From positions 1-5,598 of the forward strand of contig JAITBS010000423.1 in assembly GCA_031283515.1 (NCBI GenBank): DNA of 5,598 bases. Direction: 5' to 3'. The notes below the pieces were generated by a model, which was not told the DNA's origin, did not search any database, and was given only the letters and a program-made list of their open reading frames with translations. A program made the translations under genes and the position numbers. Positions 1 through 5,567 of the stretch are shown here, piece by piece. This DNA comes from Planctomycetaceae bacterium. GTDB taxonomy: Bacteria; Planctomycetota; Planctomycetia; Pirellulales; Thermoguttaceae. Positions within the stretch are counted from its first letter, which is position 1. Every line of letters begins with the position of its first letter.

Positions 1-49
1 GTTAAGAAATCGTATTGCCGAGTAGTCCCTAATCTGGTAAATTACACTT

Positions 50-72
50 TTCGGGTAACAGGTTGTCCCGAA
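50..72. repeat. Short inverted repeat (TTCGGG / CCCGAA)
   Basis: A perfect 6-bp inverted repeat, TTCGGG at 50-55 and CCCGAA at 67-72, surrounds an 11-nt loop. It lies 39 nt upstream of the transposase remnant. It could be part of the old end of that insertion sequence or a weak hairpin. It has no T-tract directly after it, so I do not call a terminator. The rest of 1-110 shows no gene and nothing else recognisable. Confidence 0.3.
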
Positions 73-110
73 CTTTAAGACCCCCTAGACAGGTGTAAAA
101 TTTTTTTATC

Positions 111-275
111 ATGGATGACAGATTGGATTTATACACGGATTATTTATTGAGCAGTGTTGGTCGTACCACGTCAACCGGTTTATCCCGTTTGCTTGATGGT
201 TATTTATCCCACGACCAGATCACCCGCATGGAGCGAACTAAAAAAAATAAAACTCGAAGCAAGTGCGTAACATGA
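111..275 (+). pseudogene. N-terminal remnant of a DDE transposase (IS4/IS701-like)
   Basis: A 54-codon ORF from ATG at 111 to TGA at 273-275. Its first 39 or so residues include the segments YTDYLLSSVGRTTSTGLSRL and LDGYLSHDQITR. This matches from memory the conserved start of a common transposase group (pattern: YxDYLxSS...TTATGLSxLLxGxxSHDxITRFL), usually annotated as IS4- or IS701-family DDE transposases of roughly 300-400 residues. The similarity stops at about position 227: the expected RFLS is replaced by RMERTKKNK, a basic AT-rich tail, and then a stop. None of the DDE catalytic residues is present, so this is a non-functional fragment. Whether the break is an internal deletion or an insertion cannot be seen. 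No good ribosome-binding site precedes the ATG. The family call rests on recollection of the motif, not on an alignment. Confidence 0.6.
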
Positions 276-448
276 GTTACTAAAGTAAAAATTAGGGATT
301 TAAATCAAAATTTAATTTTTTAAAAATATTCTCGCGGTGAACTCTGTGTCCTCTTTGGTTAATAAAAAAACGAGTTTTTCAAAGTTCCCAATAAATGTTT
401 TTGTACTCTTGGTAACTAACTTGCCATATTATAGATGATACCTTGCCC

Positions 449-484
449 TTTCGACAATAACATTACGTCGGTGAATTGTCGAGA
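449..484. repeat. Inverted repeat TCGACAAT / ATTGTCGA
   Basis: TCGACAAT at 451-458 and ATTGTCGA at 475-482 are perfect 8-bp inverted repeats separated by 16 nt. One G-U pair (450/483) and one T-A pair (449/484) extend the stem to ten positions. The wide spacer allows either a hairpin or a two-half-site operator. It lies about 220 nt upstream of the large gene, which is far for a repressor site at the proposed promoter. No function is assigned. Confidence 0.4.
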
Positions 485-487
485 ACG

Positions 488-503
488 ATTCGGATATTCG
501 GAT
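488..503. repeat. Tandem 8-bp duplication ATTCGGAT x2
   Basis: ATTCGGAT occurs at 488-495 and again directly at 496-503, a perfect tandem duplication. It is the first of four short duplications between here and the start codon at 704. Function is unknown; replication slippage would explain it. Confidence 0.5.
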
Positions 504-532
504 TTGTTGAGTAGATCACAATGATAGGTTCA

Positions 533-550
533 TCAATAATATTCAATAAT
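533..550. repeat. Direct repeat TCAATAAT, period 10
   Basis: TCAATAAT at 533-540 recurs at 543-550 with a 10-nt period. The sequence is very AT-rich, so a chance or slippage origin is quite possible. Confidence 0.4.
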
Positions 551-566
551 TCTCTCCAATATCTTT

Positions 567-589
567 TTAAATAAAGTCTTAAATAAAGT
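567..589. repeat. Direct repeat TTAAATAAAGT x2, period 12
   Basis: A perfect 11-bp repeat, 567-577 and 579-589, with one C between copies. It ends 9 nt upstream of the candidate -35 element at 598, so it could act as an activator site or an AT-rich UP-like segment. That role is inference; the repeat itself is exact. Confidence 0.5.
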
Positions 590-597
590 ATGGGTAC

Positions 598-627
598 TTG
601 CGTCCGATCTTGTTTGGATGGTAAAAT
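598..627 (+). promoter_or_regulatory. Weak candidate sigma70-type promoter for the CobN-like gene
   Basis: TTGCGT at 598-603 and TAAAAT at 622-627 are separated by 18 nt. This is a tolerable match to TTGACA/TATAAT with good spacing. Transcription would start near 634, giving a leader of about 70 nt that includes the 11-bp duplication at 670-691. In AT-rich DNA such matches arise often by chance. If the host is a Bacteroidota member the promoter rules differ (TTTG...TAnnTTTG), and I saw no good match of that type. Confidence 0.25.
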
Positions 628-669
628 ATTTTCTGAAAATAAAACCCTACACCAACAATGTTGAATTTG

Positions 670-691
670 AACCTATTTTTAACCTATTTTT
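670..691 (+). repeat. Tandem 11-bp repeat AACCTATTTTT x2 just before the start codon
   Basis: AACCTATTTTT at 670-680 is followed immediately by an identical copy at 681-691, ending 12 nt before the ATG at 704. The junction creates an in-frame TAA at 680-682, which rules out an earlier start for the large gene. The repeat occupies the space where a Shine-Dalgarno would normally lie, and no purine-rich motif is present. It could influence translation or bind a regulator, or be a slippage product. Confidence 0.55.
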
Positions 692-703
692 ACTACACAA
701 ACA

Positions 704-3700
704 ATGAAAAAATATTTTTCGATTTTTTTAACAGTTCTGTTTCTTGGGGTGTTGGCTTGGGGCGGATATGCTTTTTATCATCGGTTTCTTCGCCCAATGC
801 GTATTGCGATTGTCGCAGAGTTTGATAGCGAATGGGTTGGCTATCAGGAGGCGGTTCAGGGAACCAATTTCGCGGTCCATCGTTACAAGAAAGAAGAAAT
901 TGCGACGGCTCCGTTTGAAAATTACGATTTGGTCATGCTGCGCGGAATGGGTTGGCAACCAACCGATGCGGAATTGGAAAATGTACGTAAATCTGCGAAA
1001 CTCGGTGCTTATATTCAAGTGTCCGCCGCAACTCGTGAGTCCACCAGAGAACTCAATAATATCCCAAAAGAAATCGGACAAAAATTCGGACAGTACGCAT
1101 CGGCAGGAGGTGCGGAAAATCTCGGAAATGGGTTACGTTATCTCGCACGCGAACTCAAAGGTTATAAAGCCGATATCCCCGAACCAAAACAACGTCCGCG
1201 ACGCGGATTCTTTCATCTGGACGGAAAACTTTATGAAACGTTAAAAGAATACGACGCCCACTTCGACGCCGCTTATCCTAAAATGTCTAAAGATGCGCCG
1301 CGTGTTGTATTAATCGGAGCGTTTATCAATTTTTACGATGACCTTGAACGCGGTGCTGTGGATATGATCAACCGTCGTCTTGCTGAAAGCGGTTGCCGTG
1401 TGTACGCCTTAGCAGGAATGGGCGGACAACGCCAACTCGAAGAAATTAAACCGGATGTGATTCTTTTTACTCCTATGGGAAGTTTGGTCGGAGCTGAAAC
1501 AGTCGCGTTTTTGCAGGAGCAAAATATTCCGTGTATCAATATCGTTAATATTATGGATACACAGGAAAATTGGTTGAACGAACCAACCGCCATGACCGGA
1601 GGTTATACGGGTCAGGCGTTAGTGTTACCGGAACTCGACGGTGTTATCGAACCAACCGCTATCGCCGCACGCTCCACCAATGAAGACGGTCTCTCCGTCA
1701 GAATGCCCCTCACCTCCCGAATCGAAATGCTCATCCGGCGAGTTAATCGTTGGATCACTCTGAAACGAAAATCCAATGCCGATAAACGTGTTGTGATTGT
1801 TTATTATAAAGCACCGGGGCATTCGCCGCTCGGAGCCGCCGGTATGGAAACAATTGATTCCTTATACAATGTTCTTAAAAAGATGCAAGTCGAAGGTTAT
1901 GATCTTGGCGGTCGTTTGCCTGCCGATTCAAAAGGTCTGGCGGAGTTGATTCAAAAAGAAGGACGAACCATCGGCGGTTGGGCGCAAGGTTCATGGGAAG
2001 AATATCTTCGTGAAGGTGATCCGGTTTATATTCCCGCAGAAGAGTATGCCGCATGGTTGCAAAACGATGTACCGGAACCAAATCGAAAAGCGTTGATTCG
2101 AGTCTGGGGCGATGTTCCCGGTAAACAAAATACGATACAAAAAGATGGTAAACCGTATTTAATTGTAACACGTGTCAAGTTGGGCAATATTGCGTTGATG
2201 CCGTTACCCAGTGCCGCGATTATTTCCGGTGAAGCCGTCGGTGAATCTGCCGATAAATCTGCTGGTAAACCTGCTGGTAAATCTGAAATTGCCGCTGAAG
2301 TGGGAAGCGACACCGCCAATGTAACCGCTCAACCACCCGCAACAACCACACGAATGAATGGGAACAACGCCGGCGGTGCTTCCAGTACAAATATTACGGT
2401 TAAAGAAGGCGAAGGAGTGGTTACGGATGAAATGTCGGCAGTTCACGGAACAGACCAACCGCCGCCTCATTCTTATCTTGGTGCGTATCTTTGGATTCGG
2501 CATGGGTTCAAAGCAGACGCCATGATTCATTTCGGTACACATGGCTCAATGGAATTTACAAAAGGGAAATCAGCGGTGTTGAGTGATTATTGTTGGCCCA
2601 CCATTCTGACCGGCGATATGCCCCATATTTATCCGTACATTATTAACAATATCGGTGAAGCACTTCTTGCCAAACGACGCGCCAGTGCTGTAATGGTAAC
2701 ACATCTGACTCCGCCGTTCACCAAAGCGGAACTCTATGGCGATATTAGCCGAATGAGTGATAAAATTCATGATTTTCGTACTGTCGAAGGTGATGCGCTT
2801 AAAATGGAATTGATTAAATCATTGACTGAAATGGTACGAAAAAATGATATGTTCAAGGAAATCGGTTACAAGGAAAATCCGCCAGAGGATACCTTATTGA
2901 CACAAAAAGATATTGAACAACTCGATGAATATCTCGATCATTTGGCAGATGTGAATATTCAGGACGGTTTGCATGTTATTGGTCGTGCGTGGACGGTTCC
3001 TCAAATTGTTGATACGGTTGCGGCGATGTTGGGAGAACCGGGAACCGAAAAACTTGAAAAAATTCGCGAATCCGGTAAACTTCCTGATCTTCCCGCCGAT
3101 AAAACCGAAGGAATGAAATATTTTGTTCAGGGTGTACTTGACGGCAAAATTGTTGACGATACGCCCAAAAAAGAAGAGGAAAACTCCAAAGAAAAGGACA
3201 CTTCAGAAAAGGATACAAAAATGCCTAAAAATGAAATAGAAATACAAAAAAATAAAAATGAGAATGAGAATAAAAATGAGAATGAAAAAAAGAACGAAAA
3301 ATCGGAACCCGAAAAAATAGAACCGGAAAAAATAATGGAAAGTAAACCTGTTGCGGTTAATGTGTTTCCTGCTCCGCCCTACGCTGCCCAAGCGGATAAT
3401 ACTAATACCGCAACAAACAGCACAACAAACAGTGCAACAAAAAAAGAAACGGAAAATATTCGTATGCCTGGCGGAGGTGAAATGCCCGAAGCAATGCGGC
3501 GTGCGATTCAGGAAGGCGGAGGTATGCCTGGCGGAATGCCAAGCGGCATGAGTGGTGGCATGGGCGGAATGATGGGCGGTGGTCAATCCCGTTGGGGTGA
3601 AATCACCGGCGCACCGAAAAAACGAGAAGAATCCGCCGACCCGTATGCCGCACTCATTGATGCAAGTTTATTTCATGCGAACAATTTATTTGATTCAATA

Positions 3701-5290
3701 CCTTTTGAATTAGAAGGAATTATCAATGCGCTTGGCGGTGGTTATGTTCCGCCGTCATCTGGAGGTGATGTGATTTTCAATCCTGATTCTGCTCCAACGG
3801 GACGAAATATAGCTTCGGTTAATCTGGAACAGACGCCAACTCCGGAATCGTACAAAATTGGTGTTAAACTAACCGAAAATATTATTGCCGAATTTCGCGA
3901 ACAAAATCCTGATCGTTGGCCTCGTCGTGTGGCGTGTACATTTTGGGGCGGCGAGTATATTCGGACACGTGGAGTGGTACTTGCTCAGGCGTTGTATTTA
4001 ATGGGTTTGCGACCGCGCCGTGACAGCCGGAATATTGTGTTTGATGTGGAGGTGATTCCGTCGGAGGAACTGGGACGGCCGCGAATTGATATTGTTGCGC
4101 AAACATCGGGTCAATTCCGTGATGCGGCGGTCGGACGTATTGAACTACTGGACAAAGCAGTACGAATGGTTTCGGAATTACCGGACGAAAAACATCCGAA
4201 TTATGTTAAAGAAAATTCGTTACAAACTGAAGACGATTTGAAAAAGGAAGGGATTGCTCCTGCGGAAGCGCGGGAGTATTCAACGGCGCGTATTTTCGGT
4301 TCACCGACTGGGAGTTACGGTACAGGAATTATGGGAACGGTTGATCGTGCCGAATCCGGTTCTGATGAACGGGTGGCGGATCAGTATATTCGTAACATGA
4401 GTGGAATGTACCGAAGCGGTAAAGTTTGGGGAGTTCAAGTGCGTGGACTTTTCGAATCACAACTCAAAGGAACCGATATGATGATTCAGTCCATGTCGTC
4501 CAACACTTGGGGACCGTTGACACTTGACCATGTGTACGAATTTAACACGTTAGCGTTAGCGATTCGTGAAAAGACGGGAACGGATCCGAAAATTTGGTTT
4601 AGCGACATGCGGAATCCGACATCTGCGCGGGCGGTTACGGCAACACAGGCGATTCGTGAAGAGGCGAGGTCGTCGATTTGGAATCCCAAATATATTGCTG
4701 GTTTACAACGGGAAGGAGCAGGAGGTGCTGCCAATTTGGTGGAACCGATACGAAACATGCGTGGTTGGAATGTTGTACAACCTTCGTCGATTGATTCATC
4801 GCTCTGGGATGAGATGAACGCTGTCTATATTGAAGACAAACACAACCTGAAATTAAAGGAATATTTTGAAGCAAAAAATCCTTATGCGTTACAGGATATG
4901 ACGGCGATTCTTTTGGATATTGTACGTAAAGGGATGTGGAAACCGAGTGACGAAGTGGTGAAGAATTTGGCGGAGTTGCATGTTGAGATGGTTGAAAAAC
5001 ATGGAGCGGGTTGTTCGGGTGATACTTGTGGAGATCGTCAACTTCACGCGTTTATTGGTAACATTTTAGGCGGAACACCGATAGCTTATGAATCGGCAAT
5101 CAATCAGGTTCTTCAAGCACAAGGAGCACCGCGACCAGAAGTACAGGGAATGCAACTTGAAGAGAAAATCGAATTACTTAAAGAGCGGAACAAAGAACTA
5201 TTAACCTCTGCGCCATTTTTTGTTTCTATTATTATTTTCGGTATGATGGCGGTGTTAATTGGCGGATTTTTCCGGCGGATATTCTTCTAA
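704..5290 (+). CDS. cobN: Doubly membrane-anchored CobN/ChlH-family chelatase-like protein (HmuS-like topology)
   Basis: A 1528-residue member of the CobN / magnesium-chelatase H superfamily, which binds a tetrapyrrole and inserts a metal (CobN: Co2+ into hydrogenobyrinate diamide; ChlH/BchH: Mg2+ into protoporphyrin) or, as reported for HmuS, acts on haem. Landmarks in order: signal anchor at about 5-24; PELDG 309-313; a strand-turn segment VVIVYYKAPGH 363-373; PPPH 586-589; core HFGTHGSME 609-617 (the conserved Glu is E617); HLTPP 667-671; DGLHVIG 754-760; GGGYVPP 1011-1017; PTGRN 1031-1035; LGRPRID 1123-1129; SGQFRD 1135-1140; RIFGSP 1196-1201; GW 1354-1355; CSGDTC 1437-1442; C-terminal membrane segment about 1504-1523, then RRIFF. 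Basic residues flank both anchors on the side predicted to be cytoplasmic, so the body should be extracytoplasmic. It is longer than typical CobN (about 1250-1300) because of low-complexity inserts at about 508-575 and 818-960. ATG 704 is the first start after an in-frame stop at 680; there is no Shine-Dalgarno. No CobS/CobT or haem-uptake genes are adjacent. Family certain; substrate unknown; the symbol denotes family only. Confidence 0.95.
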   Translation: MKKYFSIFLTVLFLGVLAWGGYAFYHRFLRPMRIAIVAEFDSEWVGYQEAVQGTNFAVHRYKKEEIATAPFENYDLVMLRGMGWQPTDAELENVRKSAKLGAYIQVSAATRESTRELNNIPKEIGQKFGQYASAGGAENLGNGLRYLARELKGYKADIPEPKQRPRRGFFHLDGKLYETLKEYDAHFDAAYPKMSKDAPRVVLIGAFINFYDDLERGAVDMINRRLAESGCRVYALAGMGGQRQLEEIKPDVILFTPMGSLVGAETVAFLQEQNIPCINIVNIMDTQENWLNEPTAMTGGYTGQALVLPELDGVIEPTAIAARSTNEDGLSVRMPLTSRIEMLIRRVNRWITLKRKSNADKRVVIVYYKAPGHSPLGAAGMETIDSLYNVLKKMQVEGYDLGGRLPADSKGLAELIQKEGRTIGGWAQGSWEEYLREGDPVYIPAEEYAAWLQNDVPEPNRKALIRVWGDVPGKQNTIQKDGKPYLIVTRVKLGNIALMPLPSAAIISGEAVGESADKSAGKPAGKSEIAAEVGSDTANVTAQPPATTTRMNGNNAGGASSTNITVKEGEGVVTDEMSAVHGTDQPPPHSYLGAYLWIRHGFKADAMIHFGTHGSMEFTKGKSAVLSDYCWPTILTGDMPHIYPYIINNIGEALLAKRRASAVMVTHLTPPFTKAELYGDISRMSDKIHDFRTVEGDALKMELIKSLTEMVRKNDMFKEIGYKENPPEDTLLTQKDIEQLDEYLDHLADVNIQDGLHVIGRAWTVPQIVDTVAAMLGEPGTEKLEKIRESGKLPDLPADKTEGMKYFVQGVLDGKIVDDTPKKEEENSKEKDTSEKDTKMPKNEIEIQKNKNENENKNENEKKNEKSEPEKIEPEKIMESKPVAVNVFPAPPYAAQADNTNTATNSTTNSATKKETENIRMPGGGEMPEAMRRAIQEGGGMPGGMPSGMSGGMGGMMGGGQSRWGEITGAPKKREESADPYAALIDASLFHANNLFDSIPFELEGIINALGGGYVPPSSGGDVIFNPDSAPTGRNIASVNLEQTPTPESYKIGVKLTENIIAEFREQNPDRWPRRVACTFWGGEYIRTRGVVLAQALYLMGLRPRRDSRNIVFDVEVIPSEELGRPRIDIVAQTSGQFRDAAVGRIELLDKAVRMVSELPDEKHPNYVKENSLQTEDDLKKEGIAPAEAREYSTARIFGSPTGSYGTGIMGTVDRAESGSDERVADQYIRNMSGMYRSGKVWGVQVRGLFESQLKGTDMMIQSMSSNTWGPLTLDHVYEFNTLALAIREKTGTDPKIWFSDMRNPTSARAVTATQAIREEARSSIWNPKYIAGLQREGAGGAANLVEPIRNMRGWNVVQPSSIDSSLWDEMNAVYIEDKHNLKLKEYFEAKNPYALQDMTAILLDIVRKGMWKPSDEVVKNLAELHVEMVEKHGAGCSGDTCGDRQLHAFIGNILGGTPIAYESAINQVLQAQGAPRPEVQGMQLEEKIELLKERNKELLTSAPFFVSIIIFGMMAVLIGGFFRRIFF
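2246..2281 (+). repeat. Three 12-nt tandem units inside the first linker
   Basis: Units at 2246-2257, 2258-2269 and 2270-2281 (consensus TCTGCTGGTAAA) encode SADK, SAGK and PAGK, residues 515-526 of the CobN-like protein. They sit in the first low-complexity insertion, just upstream of the conserved PPPH and GTHG motifs. Unit length is a multiple of three, so copy-number change would preserve the frame. Confidence 0.6.
3161..3460 (+). other. Low-complexity charged and Asn/Thr-rich linker coding segment
   Basis: Encodes about residues 820-919 of the CobN-like protein. The first half is almost entirely Lys, Glu, Asn and Asp, with short iterations such as NENENKNENEK and the near-duplicate PEKIEPEKI. 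A Pro/Ala segment (VFPAPPYAAQ) follows, then Asn/Thr repeats. Two exact CAACAAACAG copies lie at 3411-3420 and 3423-3432 with a 12-nt period. The composition predicts disorder. It separates the GTHG half from the GGGYVPP half of the chelatase fold, a place where family members vary in length. Confidence 0.7.
3464..3583 (+). other. Met/Gly-rich loop coding segment
   Basis: Encodes residues 921-960, with nine methionines (921, 927, 931, 941, 945, 949, 953, 956, 957) among glycines and prolines. From 941 to 957 methionine recurs every fourth residue. It follows the charged linker and precedes the return to conserved CobN sequence around SRWGE. Methionine-rich loops in extracytoplasmic proteins can bind Cu(I)/Ag(I), and Met can ligate haem iron. 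Either role is only inference here. Confidence 0.65.
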
Positions 5291-5349
5291 ACGTACGCTA
5301 TTAACGATGGAACTTATCATGTTGTAACAGTTTACGATAATAGCTAAAA

Positions 5350-5377
5350 GGTAGGCGACCTTTCGCCGAAAGGTTTT
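5350..5377 (+). repeat. REP-like unit, plus orientation; possible terminator of the CobN-like gene
   Basis: GTAG at 5351-5354 leads into a perfect 7-bp stem ACCTTTC (5358-5364) / GAAAGGT (5368-5374) with a 3-nt loop, followed by a short run of T to 5377. An alternative hairpin GGCGA (5354-5358) / TCGCC (5363-5367) overlaps it, so two structures are mutually exclusive. It begins 59 nt after the stop codon at 5290 and is the only hairpin close enough to end that transcript, but the T-tract is short for an intrinsic terminator. Confidence 0.5.
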
Positions 5378-5448
5378 GAACAATACAATAAACCCACGGT
5401 CGCAACGGTTGAGCCGGTTTTCCCATTTCCGTCCATAAACAGGGGCAA

Positions 5449-5464
5449 GTCGGCTATCGCCGAC
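5449..5464. repeat. Hairpin GTCGGC / GCCGAC
   Basis: GTCGGC at 5449-5454 and GCCGAC at 5459-5464 form a 6-bp GC-rich stem with a 4-nt loop. It abuts the next hairpin at 5465 with no gap, so the two probably belong to one element. Confidence 0.45.
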
Positions 5465-5491
5465 GCAATGTTTCGGCGAAACATTGCCTAC
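5465..5491 (-). repeat. REP-like unit, minus orientation
   Basis: GCAATGTTT (5465-5473) and AAACATTGC (5479-5487) form a perfect 9-bp stem with a 5-nt loop. On the minus strand it reads GTAG, then GCAATGTTTCGCCGAAAC and on. It shares the head and the TTTCGCCGAAA core with the unit at 5350-5377, while the outer stem arms differ but remain paired in each copy. Such compensating change points to selection on, or copying of, the hairpin. Confidence 0.55.
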
Positions 5492-5567
5492 CTTTTTCGG
5501 TGTTTCAAATAAAAATTCCACTGATATATTACAATGGTTTCTATCATATTTGATGGATTCCCCTTGA

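Larger units (their letters stand above)
276..703. other. Gene-free AT-rich upstream region with short repeats
   Basis: No coding region is supported on either strand in these 428 nt. The stretch is clearly richer in A and T than the following gene. It contains a dyad at 449-484, four pairs of short direct repeats (488-503, 533-550, 567-589, 670-691), a weak candidate promoter at 598-627, and a segment at 331-366 resembling a widespread intergenic sentence (CTCTGTGTCCTCTTTGGTTA). No tRNA, riboswitch or other structured RNA could be recognised by eye. It probably combines transposon debris with the 5' regulatory region of the gene at 704. Confidence 0.5.
5346..5497. repeat. Composite inverted REP-like pair (BIME-like), about 150 nt
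   Basis: AAAAGGTAGGC at 5346-5356 is matched by its exact reverse complement GCCTACCTTTT at 5486-5496. Each end carries a GTAG head (5351-5354 plus; 5488-5491 minus) followed by a palindrome with the shared core TTTCGCCGAAA. Two REP units therefore face each other across an 89-nt spacer (about 5376-5464). The GTAG head plus palindrome is the known signature of bacterial REP elements mobilised by RAYT transposases. No RAYT gene is in the window. Alternatively the whole unit is a miniature inverted-repeat element. Confidence 0.6.

Noticed and set aside
276..703. Cobalamin riboswitch upstream of the CobN-like gene
   Set aside because: I could not find the B12-box (GCCACTG-like) or a compatible multi-stem layout. 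The leader is AT-rich and dominated by short direct repeats.
704..780. Cleavable signal peptide at the N-terminus
   Set aside because: The hydrophobic stretch is followed by GGYAFYHRFLRPMR without a convincing AxA cleavage site, so an uncleaved anchor is more likely, although cleavage cannot be excluded by eye.
744..1244. Plus-strand frame of 166 codons overlapping the 5' part of the large gene
   Set aside because: It lies in another frame of a region whose main frame encodes conserved CobN-family sequence. It has no ribosome-binding site and no recognisable motif.
3203..3586. Minus-strand frame of 127 codons rich in Phe, Ile, Cys and His
   Set aside because: It is the antisense shadow of the K/E/N-rich and Met/Gly-rich linker of the CobN-like gene. 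Its composition simply mirrors the low-complexity codons on the plus strand.
704..5290. Fusion of two genes or a frameshifted CobN
   Set aside because: One uninterrupted frame carries all conserved CobN landmarks in the expected order. The extra length is accounted for by two low-complexity inserts and the two anchors.
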